Source: Martelella radicis
GTDB taxonomy: Bacteria; Pseudomonadota; Alphaproteobacteria; Rhizobiales; Rhizobiaceae
Direction: 5' to 3'
NCBI RefSeq assembly: GCF_014196625.1
Contig: NZ_JACIDZ010000010.1
Span: forward strand, 143,088-207,087
DNA length: 64,000 bases
Part shown: piece after piece, positions 34,962-43,789 of the stretch
How positions within the stretch are numbered: position 1 is the first letter of the stretch
Layout of the letters: each line of letters opens with the position of its first letter
Position numbers and translations under genes: made by a program
The notes under the pieces: generated by a model
Databases searched by the model: none
Told to the model about the DNA's origin: nothing
The model's input: only the letters and a program-made list of their open reading frames with translations

Positions 34962-35729
34962 TCACCAGAGCGTGTAGCCGCCATCAACGATATAGATCGA
35001 CCCGGTCGTGAAACTCGACGCATCGCTTGCCAGCAGCAGCGCGGTCGGGGCCACCTCGTCGGGTGAGCCGTAGCGCTGCATTGGAACCTCGTCCTTCCAG
35101 TAGTGACGATATTCCTCGTACTCGGTGCTCGCGATCTCAGTCTTGATGTAGCCGGGCGCGATCGCATTGACGCGCACCCCCTTGGTCGCCCACTCGGCCG
35201 CAAGCGATCGTGTCAGATGGTGCACGGCCGCTTTCGAGATACCGTAAGGGGAATGCCACTGCGGACGATTGACGATCATCCCGGACATCGAGCCGATATT
35301 GACGATCGAGCCTCGCCCGCGCTCGGTCATGTGCCGGCCGACGATCTGGCTGGTCTTCCAGACACCCTTCAGATTGATATCGAAGAGACGCTCCCACTCC
35401 TCGTCCGGAAGGGTCAGCGCGTCTGCGTGAAAGCCAATGCCGGCATTGTTGATCAGCGCGTCGACCTGCCCGAACCGCTTGAGCACCGTATCGAGCATCG
35501 CCTCGATCTGATCCCGCTTCGAGACATCCGCCTCGACGGCAATGACATCGACGCCGAGCGCGCCGAGCTCCTTGACCGCCTCCTTGCTTTTGTCCGCGTC
35601 GCGGGCGGCAATCACGATCGCCGAGCCGGCTTCCGCCAGTCCCTGGGCGATGCCACGACCAATGCCGCGATTGCCTCCCGTCACGATCGAAACCTTGTTC
35701 TTCATGGAAAACTTGTCCATTACGGACAT
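34962..35729 (-). CDS. SDR-family NAD(P)-dependent oxidoreductase
   Basis: 255 residues, classical short-chain dehydrogenase. It has TGGNRGIGRGIAQGL near 18-32, NNAGIGFH near 94, catalytic S in NIGSMSG near 147, the Y-x-x-x-K in PYGISKAAVHHL near 164-175, and a C-terminal TGSIYIVDGGYTLW. It resembles sugar or polyol dehydrogenases such as gluconate 5-dehydrogenase or KduD. As last gene of a sugar importer/kinase operon, it probably oxidises the imported polyol to a ketose or reduces the ketose. ATG 35729 has GGGAGGA upstream. Confidence 0.9.
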   Translation of the reverse strand: MSVMDKFSMKNKVSIVTGGNRGIGRGIAQGLAEAGSAIVIAARDADKSKEAVKELGALGVDVIAVEADVSKRDQIEAMLDTVLKRFGQVDALINNAGIGFHADALTLPDEEWERLFDINLKGVWKTSQIVGRHMTERGRGSIVNIGSMSGMIVNRPQWHSPYGISKAAVHHLTRSLAAEWATKGVRVNAIAPGYIKTEIASTEYEEYRHYWKDEVPMQRYGSPDEVAPTALLLASDASSFTTGSIYIVDGGYTLW

Positions 35730-35731
35730 GG

Positions 35732-36571
35732 CTATCCTCCCTTGCTATTGAGTTCTGTAATTCGGTTCCCAAGAACTGCCGAAGGCACGGAAGAAGGCTC
35801 GGCAGCACCTGTCATCACCGCAACCACGTCGTTCATGGTCACGTCCTTCGCGTTAACGACGGTGGCGCGTCGCCCCAGCCGGTGGATGTGAATACGGTCG
35901 GCGATGGTAAAGACATCCGGCATGGAGTGACTGATGATCACCACGGACAAGCCCTGGTCGCGCACCCGGCGGATCAGCTCCAGAACTTGATTTGTCTCGC
36001 GGACGCCAAGAGCGGCCGTCGGCTCATCGAGGATGACGACCTTCCGGCCCCACGCCGCCGCCCGGGCCACGGATACAGCCTGCCTCTGACCGCCGGACAA
36101 GGTATCAACCTTCTGCCGGATCGACTGGATACGAATGCCGAGTTCGCGCATATGGTCCAGAGCCTGTTCGCGCATCCGCTTCTTGTCCAACTGACGGAAG
36201 ACGGTTCCGAGAACGCCGTGCTTGCGCAATTCACGTCCCAGGAAGAGATTCTGCGTAACGTCGAGTTCGGGCGCGACCGCCAGTTCCTGGTAGACGGTCT
36301 CGATCCCCGATAGCCTTGCATCAAGCGGCGATTTGAAATTGACGCGGCGGCCATCGAGAAAGATCTCACCGGCATCAGGTATCACGGCACCGGTAAGCGA
36401 ACGGATCATGACTGACTTGCCTGCACCGTTGTCGCCCACAACAGCGAGAATTTCGTTTTCGGCCAGTTCGAAATCCACACCGTCCATTGCGACGACATGG
36501 CCGTAGCTTTTCTTCAGGCCGGTAGCCTCGAGCACCAGTTTCCTGCTTGTCGCGCTTTGATCGCTTGTCAT
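35732..36571 (-). CDS. Sugar ABC transporter ATP-binding protein (FrcA-like, single NBD)
   Basis: 279 residues with one nucleotide-binding domain: Walker A VVGDNGAGKSVMIR near 38-51, Q-loop YQELAVAPELDVTQNLFLGRE, signature LSGGQRQAVSVARAAAW, Walker B VVILDEPTAALGVRE and H-loop VIISHSM. Single-domain CUT2 ATPases of this size are FrcA-like; RbsA-type proteins have two domains and ~500 residues. It overlaps the permease gene stop as ATGA at 36568-36571. The frame is open further upstream, but that part is a shadow of the permease gene. Confidence 0.92.
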   Translation of the reverse strand: MTSDQSATSRKLVLEATGLKKSYGHVVAMDGVDFELAENEILAVVGDNGAGKSVMIRSLTGAVIPDAGEIFLDGRRVNFKSPLDARLSGIETVYQELAVAPELDVTQNLFLGRELRKHGVLGTVFRQLDKKRMREQALDHMRELGIRIQSIRQKVDTLSGGQRQAVSVARAAAWGRKVVILDEPTAALGVRETNQVLELIRRVRDQGLSVVIISHSMPDVFTIADRIHIHRLGRRATVVNAKDVTMNDVVAVMTGAAEPSSVPSAVLGNRITELNSKGG

Positions 36572-37593
36572 TTGCGCTTCCTCTTGCTCATGTACTGGTC
36601 TGCAGCGACGGCGAGGATGACCAGTACGCCGGTGGCGATCTGCTGATACAGGGAATCGATCCCGGCCTGGGTCAGGCCGTTCTTCAGAACGATGACAATC
36701 AGAGCGCCTATGAAAGTGCCAAGGACACCGCCACGGCCACCGAACAGGCTCGATCCGCCAATGACGACGGCAGTGATCGAGTCCAGATTGGCGAGCTGAT
36801 AAGCACTCGGATCGGCAATGGGTGTACGCCCCAGCGACTGCCATGCAGCGAAGAAATAGAACAGGCCCGCAAGACTGTAGACGCTGAAAATCACCCGGTT
36901 GACCTTGATCCCGTTCAACCGCGCGGCATTGGGATCGTTGCCCACGGCATAGACGCGCACGCCCCAGGCCGTCTGGGTGAGCGCATAGCTGACGATACCG
37001 GTCAAAACGACCCATAGAACCATGCCATAGGTGATCGTTGCCGGATGGCTGATCAGGGGACTGCCGAGGACCGTCAGAAAATCCGACTGGATCGGAAAGC
37101 TTCGCGAGTTGGAATAGAGCCGCGCGCCAGCCTGAATGGCGGTGAACATGCCAAGTGTGACGATGAAGGGTGGCAGCCTCAAAAGGGTGACAAGACCGCC
37201 ATTGAGCGCAGCCATTGCCAGCGCCACGACAAGCCCCATGGCAACGGCCATGGCAATATTGCCATCAAGCGCGATGCTGCCGATCACAACCGTCGCCAAC
37301 ACCATGATCGCGCCGCATGCAAGGTCGATCCCCGCCACGAGGATGATCAGGGTCTGCCCCAGCGCCAATGTACCGATCACCACAGTCTGCTGAAACAGCA
37401 AGGAGATGTTTCGCGGATTGAGAAATGTCGATGTCGTCAGCGAGAAGAAGATCGTGATCGCGATCAGGGCAATCAGAGGACCTGCCATGGGCTGGGAGAA
37501 AAAGGCAAAGAGAACAGCCTTCGGCGTCAGTTCCTGACGGGCACTCCTGGTGCCCGTCAGTCCTGCGTTCGGCTTGTGATCGCGCGTGCTCAC
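36568..37593 (-). CDS. Sugar ABC transporter permease (CUT2, FrcC-like)
   Basis: 341 residues with about ten hydrophobic helices, a CUT2 feature. Typical stretches include TLIILVAGIDLACGAIMVLATVV and AVVIGGSSLFGGRGGVLGTFIGAL, the latter being the conserved EAA-like GGxSxxGGxG region. It starts at GTG 37593, immediately after the TAA of the binding-protein gene. It forms the channel with the FrcA-like ATPase. Confidence 0.92.
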   Translation of the reverse strand: MSTRDHKPNAGLTGTRSARQELTPKAVLFAFFSQPMAGPLIALIAITIFFSLTTSTFLNPRNISLLFQQTVVIGTLALGQTLIILVAGIDLACGAIMVLATVVIGSIALDGNIAMAVAMGLVVALAMAALNGGLVTLLRLPPFIVTLGMFTAIQAGARLYSNSRSFPIQSDFLTVLGSPLISHPATITYGMVLWVVLTGIVSYALTQTAWGVRVYAVGNDPNAARLNGIKVNRVIFSVYSLAGLFYFFAAWQSLGRTPIADPSAYQLANLDSITAVVIGGSSLFGGRGGVLGTFIGALIVIVLKNGLTQAGIDSLYQQIATGVLVILAVAADQYMSKRKRK

Positions 37594-38601
37594 TTATTCA
37601 CCCCAGCAGTTTTCAAGTCCCCAGTCCGAGGACTTGGATTCGATACCTTCGACAGGCTTGTCGGTGATCAGGACGGTACCGGAATTGTTGACCCCGCTCG
37701 GCATTTCGCCCTCGGTAACAGCCTTGTGCACGGCGTCGACGGCCATCTGCCCCATATTGGTCGGGAACTGCATGACCGTTGCGCCGATCTCACCGGCGGC
37801 CACCGAACGAACACCCGAGCAGCTTCCGTCGATTGAAGTGACGATGACATCGGCGCCGAAACGATCGATGGCCATGTGCGCGCCCTGCGCGGCCGGCTCG
37901 TTGATCGTGTAGATGACATTGATGTCCGGATGCGCGGTCAGCAGGTTCTCCATTTCCGACTGCCCGGTTTCCACGTTCGCCTTGGTCAGCGCCGTACCGA
38001 CGATTTCGGGCGAGTCATCGGTGATGCCGAATCCTTCCAGAAAGCCATTATGACGTGCGCCGGCAGTCTTGTCCGACAGGTCATAGTCAAGCATTGCGAC
38101 TTGCGGCTCGGCGCCATCAAGCATGGCATGCGCCCACTTTCCAATCAGCACACCGGCCTGAAAGTTGTCGGTTTCGTAGGATGCATTCGCTGCTTCCGGC
38201 GGCTCGAGCGAGGTGTTGGTGGTTACAACCACAATCCCCTCTTCCCGGGCGCGTTCGACGATGGGGACGAGGGCATAAGCATTGCCCGGATCGAGCACGA
38301 TGCCTTTGACGCCACGGTTGATCATGTTCTCGATGGCATTGACCTGAGTAGCGGAATCGCCCGCAATGAGGGATTCTGCCGTCATCGTTTCGAGGCCAAG
38401 CTCCTTTGCCCGATCCACAGCCGACTGCTGCAGCATGGCGAAAAACGGATTGGCAAGCTGCTGTTCGACGATACCGATCAGATATCCGCCATTTTCCTCG
38501 GCCGAAGCCTGTCCGGCGGTAAGCACCGGAAGAGCGCTGGCGGCCAGAACGGCGGCGAGCGCCACACGTCCGGTGATCTTTTCTTGTCTGCATTTACCCA
38601 T
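37594..38601 (-). CDS. Sugar ABC transporter substrate-binding protein (CUT2, FrcB-like)
   Basis: 335 residues. After a positively charged N-terminus, the signal peptide is VALAAVLAASALPVLTAGQASA. The mature protein is a periplasmic-binding/LacI-fold protein: GIVEQQLANPFFAMLQQSAVDRAKELG, then VDTxENMxNRGVKGIVLDP-type sequence (NAIENMINRGVKGIVLDPGNA) and VIYTINEPAAQGAHMAI. GGGAGG precedes the ATG. The operon context with a kinase and dehydrogenase points to a pentose, pentitol or related ligand. Confidence 0.92.
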   Translation of the reverse strand: MGKCRQEKITGRVALAAVLAASALPVLTAGQASAEENGGYLIGIVEQQLANPFFAMLQQSAVDRAKELGLETMTAESLIAGDSATQVNAIENMINRGVKGIVLDPGNAYALVPIVERAREEGIVVVTTNTSLEPPEAANASYETDNFQAGVLIGKWAHAMLDGAEPQVAMLDYDLSDKTAGARHNGFLEGFGITDDSPEIVGTALTKANVETGQSEMENLLTAHPDINVIYTINEPAAQGAHMAIDRFGADVIVTSIDGSCSGVRSVAAGEIGATVMQFPTNMGQMAVDAVHKAVTEGEMPSGVNNSGTVLITDKPVEGIESKSSDWGLENCWGE

Positions 38602-38666
38602 GTCAAAACCTCCCTTTTGTTGACTGGATATGTCGCCCGCTGCCGGGCGAATTCCTTCGCCGAGGC

Positions 38667-40292
38667 CTACCTTCCCGGTTCGGCGCTACGGACAGGTGAA
38701 TCAGTTTGTGATGCAATCCTGGCCGGCAATTCACCGGCAAGGCGGCGCAGCGTGTGCATGGCCGCCTTGATCTCGCGGTCTTGCGCAAGTCTTCGATATT
38801 CGGAATAAAGGCTGTCATAGACCTGCCTTTCTGGCGCAGGGCTCGGCCGATAGACGGCGCTGCCGGACGCGCCGAAGCGACGAAAGCCCAACCTGAAATC
38901 CTCAACGATGCCGGCGGCCACAGCGCCGTGAATAGCAGCGCCCACACAGGTCGCATTTTCAATTTCGGGCACCTCGACGGGGCGGCCGAGGACATCTGCG
39001 AGTGTCGCAACCACGAATGGATTGCGACGGGAAAGCCCGCTGGTAACAATGATCCGATCGACAGGCAGCCCGCCCTGTTCGAACATGTCGACGACAGCGC
39101 GCGTGCCGAAACAGAGACTTTCCACCAGGGACCTGTAGATTGCGGGACCGTCGGTCGACAAGGTCATACCCAGCAGCATGCCGGAAAGGCTCGAATCCGA
39201 ATAGGGAACTCGGTTTCCGCTCCACCAGTCCAGCGCGAGCAGAGGATGTTCACCCGGCGACAGGGCTCTTGCAGCGGCGTTGTAACGATCGAAACTCTCG
39301 TCCATCGTGTCGCCAAGCGGAAAGGTTTTGACGAACCACGCCAGCACATCGCCATATGCCGCCTGCCCCGCCTCATAGCACCATAGATCGGGAAGCGCGG
39401 CATCGATCGCCATTCCCTCCACTCCGGGGGGGAGCGGCTTCCGACGATCCGTAAGGTAGAGATAGGCAGCCGACGTGCCGATAGCGCAGGTCAGCGTGTT
39501 CGGAGCTCCATCTGTCACGGCCGGCAGAACCGCATGGGAATCGATAGCGGCGACTGCGACCGCCGGCAGGCCTCTTATGCCGGTCCTCGCGCACCAATCA
39601 GCGGTCATGTTTCCCGCCGAAGCCCCGACGACTGACGGATCGGCAAGCCGTGCCGCGATATCTGACGTCAGCGAAGACGGGTACCCGGCAGTCCAATCGA
39701 ACTGTGCCTTGTATGTGGCGAAATCACCGCTGCGCCTTTCATTGCCGGTGAGCATTCGGACAAGCCAGTCGCCTGCCTCGATGAAACGATCGGTCTGCGC
39801 CCAGATATCAGGAGCTTCCGCCGAAATTTCTCTCGCCTTGGCCAGAAGCCATTCGCCCGAAACGCGTCCGCCGAAAGCGCTCTGCACGACCGCGTCATCA
39901 AGCAGGAAATTCGATGCATAGGGCTGCGCGGCACCATGCTTCCACAGTTTGACAAAGGCATGCGGGTTCTGCGGGAACAGCCTGCTCAGCGGTGTTCCAT
40001 CCTGCAGACAGGGCAAGGGTGAGCTGGCAGTGAAATCCACGCCGATGCCGGCGATCTCCCGCCCCTCCCCGAGTTCTTTCAGCAAGGCCTCCGCGACCAC
40101 AAGATAATCATCGGCATCCTGCAGAGCGTAGAACTGGGGAAGGACATGCCCGCAAGGCAATGCGCCTGTGATCACCCCGTGCGGGTAAGGACGCGTGGAA
40201 GACGCTTCCTGCCTGCCCGTGGCGACCGAGATCCTGATCCCGCGCGCGGTCTCCGTCCCGAAGTCCAAACCGATGATGAATTTGTCTGCCAT
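38667..40292 (-). CDS. FGGY-family carbohydrate kinase, ribulokinase-like
   Basis: 541 residues from ATG 40292 (MADKFIIGLDFGTETARGIR). The N-terminal phosphate-binding loop GLDFGTETARG, central GIGVDFTASSPLPC, ATP-site GTSAAYLYL near 324, and IIVTSGLSRRNPFVVATLADVLGRPVEV in the C-terminal lobe are all FGGY features. The closest family by pattern is L-ribulokinase (AraB-like), also by length and the terminal YDSLYSEYRRLAQ. It would phosphorylate a ketopentose or related sugar in the cytoplasm. It is the first gene of the operon; an upstream extension of 42 codons in the frame lacks family sequence. Confidence 0.88.
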   Translation of the reverse strand: MADKFIIGLDFGTETARGIRISVATGRQEASSTRPYPHGVITGALPCGHVLPQFYALQDADDYLVVAEALLKELGEGREIAGIGVDFTASSPLPCLQDGTPLSRLFPQNPHAFVKLWKHGAAQPYASNFLLDDAVVQSAFGGRVSGEWLLAKAREISAEAPDIWAQTDRFIEAGDWLVRMLTGNERRSGDFATYKAQFDWTAGYPSSLTSDIAARLADPSVVGASAGNMTADWCARTGIRGLPAVAVAAIDSHAVLPAVTDGAPNTLTCAIGTSAAYLYLTDRRKPLPPGVEGMAIDAALPDLWCYEAGQAAYGDVLAWFVKTFPLGDTMDESFDRYNAAARALSPGEHPLLALDWWSGNRVPYSDSSLSGMLLGMTLSTDGPAIYRSLVESLCFGTRAVVDMFEQGGLPVDRIIVTSGLSRRNPFVVATLADVLGRPVEVPEIENATCVGAAIHGAVAAGIVEDFRLGFRRFGASGSAVYRPSPAPERQVYDSLYSEYRRLAQDREIKAAMHTLRRLAGELPARIASQTDSPVRSAEPGR

Positions 40293-40585
40293 GCACTGTC
40301 TCGACCGGAGAACAAACGGAATCCGTTTGCTCCTCCAACCGGTCGACCTCCATTCCCACGCCTTCCGGCACCTCGTCTTATCGAAATTTATGCTCGTATT
40401 CATCCCATAGTCAAGCATCTATTGTATAATTTTTTACATTAATATATAGCCTTTTGAAAATTCATGAGGGCGGTACACTCGGGAAATTTGTGTTATGTGG
40501 TTTCGAGAGGTGGGCTCACGCTGTCAGCGTGCAGGCTTTGGTATAAATACAGACATATGGCCGACAGCGCTGCAGGAGTGAAATT
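40293..40585. promoter_or_regulatory. Divergent control region between sugar operon and ROK regulator
   Basis: A 293-bp region, markedly AT-rich between 40385 and 40465 (TATTGTATAATTTTTTAC), consistent with promoters for the minus-strand kinase operon. On the other side is a perfect 7-bp inverted repeat CACGCTG-T-CAGCGTG at 40517-40531, 54 bases before the ROK start, a candidate operator. Confidence 0.55.
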
Positions 40586-41839
40586 GTGAGCATCACCGAA
40601 AAACCCGTCTTCGATGATCCGGCCTCATTCGCCGCATCGGCTGAGCCGCTTTCGATCATTGCGCAAGAGGATATATCCCGGGCTGCTCTTGCGCGTGCAA
40701 CCGGACTGTCTCGCATGACGCTCGGCCAGAGACTTGCCCCCCTGATCGAGAATGATCTGGTCGTGGAGCTGCGCGAGACCGTTCCCAGCGGTGGCCGGCC
40801 GACGAAAATGCTCGGAATCAACCCGGATTTCGGGCTTCTTCTTGCCGCCGACATCGGCGAGACAATTATACGTCTTGCTGTTCTCAACGTGCAGGGCAAC
40901 ATCCTTCACCGGACGACACTTGACTATCGCCCCGAGGATGGAGCCGAGCTTGCGCTCAGAAGCATCGCTGACGGCATCGACACGATGCTGTCGGGCCTTG
41001 CGCCCAAGCCTTTCCTGATCGGCCTTGCCGTCAGCCTGCCCGCGCCGATCGACGTCAAGGTTGGGCTGGTGGTCGGCCCCTCGATCCTGAGAGGATGGGA
41101 CAATTTCCAGATCATTCCCTGGCTGGAGAAACGGCTGGGCATCCCCGTATTTGTCGAAAACGACGTCAATCTGATGACACTCTACGAGTCTCGGCGCGCG
41201 CCGGAGGCCGGTGACGATTTCTTCTTCATCAAGATGGGCACGGGCATCGGCTCCGGTCTGATTGCGGATGGGCACCTCTACCATGGCGCCAACGGCGCTT
41301 CCGGCGATATTGGTCACATCCAGCTCAACCGGGAAAAGGCCCCGCTTTGCCGTTGCGGCAAGGTTGGCTGTCTTGAGGCCCATGCCGCCGGATGGGCGAT
41401 TGCACGCGAATTGCGCGCAACCGGTTTCGAGGCAGAGGATGCGCACGATGTCGTCCGCCTGATCGATCAACATGTTCCGGAAGCAATCGGCCTTCTGCGG
41501 GAAGCCGGACGCGCACTCGGCGAGGTGGTTGCCGATGTCGTGAGCATTCTCAACCCCAGAACGATCAGGATCGGCGGCACGCTGGCCGCAGCGCAGGAAT
41601 ACCTGCTAGCAGGCGTGCGCGAGCGGGTTTATCAACGCTGTCTGCCGCTGGCGACCAACAACCTGATCATAGAAGCCGCGTCCCCGAGTGAAATCGGGTG
41701 CCTGACGGGCGCTGCCATTCTGCTGAAGCAGAAAGTGTTCACAAGAGATGGCTCCGCACTCCTGCTGAAGCGGTATCAGGAATGGCGCCTGGGAGATTTC
41801 GACAACAAACAGCCCCCTGGAACCCTGCAAGCCGAATGA
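40586..41839 (+). CDS. ROK-family transcriptional regulator
   Basis: 417 residues. The N-terminal MarR-like winged helix lies at about 25-75 (SRAALARATGLSRMTLGQRLAPLIENDLVVEL). It is followed by a ROK domain with the GMGTGIGSGLIADGHLYHGANGASGDIGH-type loop and the zinc motif CRCGKVGCLEAHAAG near 256-270. This is the NagC/XylR class, in which a sugar ligand releases DNA. Divergent from the kinase-importer operon, so very likely its repressor. Start is GTG 40586, with AGGAG eight bases upstream. Confidence 0.92.
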   Translation: MSITEKPVFDDPASFAASAEPLSIIAQEDISRAALARATGLSRMTLGQRLAPLIENDLVVELRETVPSGGRPTKMLGINPDFGLLLAADIGETIIRLAVLNVQGNILHRTTLDYRPEDGAELALRSIADGIDTMLSGLAPKPFLIGLAVSLPAPIDVKVGLVVGPSILRGWDNFQIIPWLEKRLGIPVFVENDVNLMTLYESRRAPEAGDDFFFIKMGTGIGSGLIADGHLYHGANGASGDIGHIQLNREKAPLCRCGKVGCLEAHAAGWAIARELRATGFEAEDAHDVVRLIDQHVPEAIGLLREAGRALGEVVADVVSILNPRTIRIGGTLAAAQEYLLAGVRERVYQRCLPLATNNLIIEAASPSEIGCLTGAAILLKQKVFTRDGSALLLKRYQEWRLGDFDNKQPPGTLQAE

Positions 41840-42164
41840 CCGCGACAGGGCGGGGTACTATGCAGTGTAAAAAATGTAGGGCCCTGCGGTACATCAAGGA
41901 AGGCGTGGGATACGCCGATCTCGCGGAAGTCCTCGACTAGGCTCGCAATCTATTGGTTTGAGACGTTTGACGTGTTTGGTCACGCGCAAACCAACCATAA
42001 TCAACCTTCACTGGCCGACATGAAGGCAGACGGCGCGGCTCGTGCCATCCTTCTCAATGGTCACGGCAAGATCCGTACGGATGGCAGCGAATGGCGTTGC
42101 GCGGCTTGATCATCTGTAGGCGTTGCCGGCCTTCGATCTCGGATCGTCTTGCGCTGTTTCGACG
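41840..42164. other. Intergenic region after the ROK gene
   Basis: 325 bp without a supportable gene. An 8-bp inverted repeat TTGGTTTG / CAAACCAA at 41953-41994 has a 26-base loop. Short frames here end quickly, so it may contain degenerate coding sequence, but I could not assign any. Confidence 0.45.
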
Positions 42165-42806
42165 TCAGTGCAGATCGTGTTTGTAGACGAATTTCGGCAT
42201 GCTCCAGCCAAACCGGAGCGCCAGCAGACGCATGCAGAGACCGGCACTCAATGCAAGCAGCAGGACGAGGTTGTGATCGAGCCCAAGCCGTCCGCCGCCC
42301 GCAAAGATCGCAACCGTGATGACCGAGACCGTCGCATAGAGTTCCGCGCGAAACAGGAGTGGAACGTCGTTGCACAGAATGTCCCGCAGCACGCCGCCGA
42401 CGCAGCCGGTGATCATGCCGGCGGCGATCACGACGAGAAAGGGCTGATCCAGGCCGATCGCGATATTGCTACCGATAATGCTGAAAACAACCAGTCCGAC
42501 CGCGTCCAGAAAGAGAAAGACGCGCTGCAGCTTGTACATATGACGCGCGATGATGATGGTCAGGATGGCCGCGCCGCCGGTCACCAGAAGAAGCTCCGGT
42601 GAGCCAACCCATGAAAGCGGATGATGATCTAGAAGCAGGTCCCGGACGGAGCCTCCCCCAAGCCCGGTGATACAGGCGAGCAGGATCACGCCGACCCAAT
42701 CCATGCTGCGCCGTCCCGCCGCAAGTGCCGCCGTCATGGCTTCTGCGGCAAGAGCGACAAGGTAGATGATGTGCAGAAGATAAAGCGTCGTTGGATCGGT
42801 AATCAT
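42165..42806 (-). CDS. TRIC-type (UPF0126) cation channel family protein
   Basis: 213 residues with seven hydrophobic helices arranged as two three-helix repeats plus one. Each repeat has the conserved glycine-rich segment: ITGLGGGSVRDLLLDHHPLSWV and ITGCVGGVLRDILCNDVPLLF. This matches bacterial TRIC homologues, which conduct monovalent cations as trimers in the inner membrane. GGGAG precedes ATG 42806. Neighbouring genes give no functional hint. Confidence 0.92.
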   Translation of the reverse strand: MITDPTTLYLLHIIYLVALAAEAMTAALAAGRRSMDWVGVILLACITGLGGGSVRDLLLDHHPLSWVGSPELLLVTGGAAILTIIIARHMYKLQRVFLFLDAVGLVVFSIIGSNIAIGLDQPFLVVIAAGMITGCVGGVLRDILCNDVPLLFRAELYATVSVITVAIFAGGGRLGLDHNLVLLLALSAGLCMRLLALRFGWSMPKFVYKHDLH

Positions 42807-42983
42807 CGCATGCTCCCGAATTTCGTGCGGCGGAACTGCTCATTTACACCCAGGTCGCAAAGTTGGAGAAGCTACAATGTGATCCGCTCGGCACGGTTCG
42901 AGAGGAACGCGCGGCTCTGTCACCGAAATCACCAGGCAACCTTTTCAGGCGAAAAACGTTTCATCACCGAGAAGGAGAAAGCG

Positions 42984-43442
42984 ATGTCAAAATCCGAGTT
43001 CTGGAAAGAGATGGAGGATGTTCGCGCCGCGATGCTGGGTATCGGATCGGCCCGCCATGTGCCCATGTCGCCCTACCCCAACGACAAGGAAGGGGTGATC
43101 TGGTTTATCTCCGCCAAGGGCACCGAACTGGTGAAGGCGATCGAGGCGGGCGAGAGCGAGAGTTCGCTAATCGTCACTGGCAATGGCGAGATGCATGCTC
43201 GCGTGGAAGGTCGCTCCGAGGTGGTCCAGGACCGGAAAAAGCTCGAGGCGCTCTGGAACCCGGTTGCCTCCAGCTGGTTCGACGGCATCGACGATCCCGA
43301 CATCCGGTTGATCCGGTTTCTGCCAGACCTCGCCGAGGTCTGGGCCACCAAGGACTCGATCGGCTTTGCGATCCAGATCGCGAAGGCCAAGGTGACAGAC
43401 GAGAAACCCGATATGGGCGATCACTTCGAGGTCCGCTTCTAG
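42984..43442 (+). CDS. Pyridoxamine 5'-phosphate oxidase-like general stress protein
   Basis: 152 residues of the split-barrel flavin-binding fold, group 'general stress protein 26'. It has EMEDVRAAMLGIGSARHVPMSPYPNDKEGVIWFISAKGTELVKAI at the N-terminus and LEALWNPVASSWFDGIDDPDIRLIRF in the middle. These proteins bind FMN, FAD or F420-like cofactors; true PdxH activity is unlikely. ATG 42984 follows GGAGAA; the open frame further upstream lacks family sequence. Confidence 0.88.
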   Translation: MSKSEFWKEMEDVRAAMLGIGSARHVPMSPYPNDKEGVIWFISAKGTELVKAIEAGESESSLIVTGNGEMHARVEGRSEVVQDRKKLEALWNPVASSWFDGIDDPDIRLIRFLPDLAEVWATKDSIGFAIQIAKAKVTDEKPDMGDHFEVRF

Positions 43443-43789
43443 CGGGTTCCGGGGCCTTTGAAGGCCATCTTTGCAGTGTTTCAGCGGCGGCGACCGGTTT
43501 GCCAGACGCCGCCGGAGAAGTCACCGCAAGAGACCGACCCGTTCCGCGTGATACAGGCGGTCAGGCTGAAGGCAGATCAACCGCATCAAAACGCTGAAGC
43601 GAGCCATGTACGGCCGCGCCGGCCCAGACCTGATGTGAGCGAGAGCGCTGCCACTGAATCACTAACTTGGAGGAAAAGCTGCTTCAAGCATGAATTGACA
43701 AGGTGACCGTTGTCACTTCGGACAGGTTATAGCGGTGATCAGCTTCACCGGACGGGAGCGATCCCGCCCGGCATTTGGTCGTTTCAGGC
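43443..43789. other. Intergenic region with a hairpin
   Basis: 347 bp between convergent genes. Apart from the hairpin at 43748-43771, I see no gene; the 82-codon frame from 43458 has no recognisable pattern. Confidence 0.5.
43748..43771 (-). terminator. Hairpin after the EEP autotransporter gene
   Basis: Arms CCGGACGGGA and TCCCGCCCGG (10 bp with one G-U or mismatch pair, depending on strand) around a 4-base loop, 19 bases past the autotransporter stop. No T tract. Confidence 0.55.
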
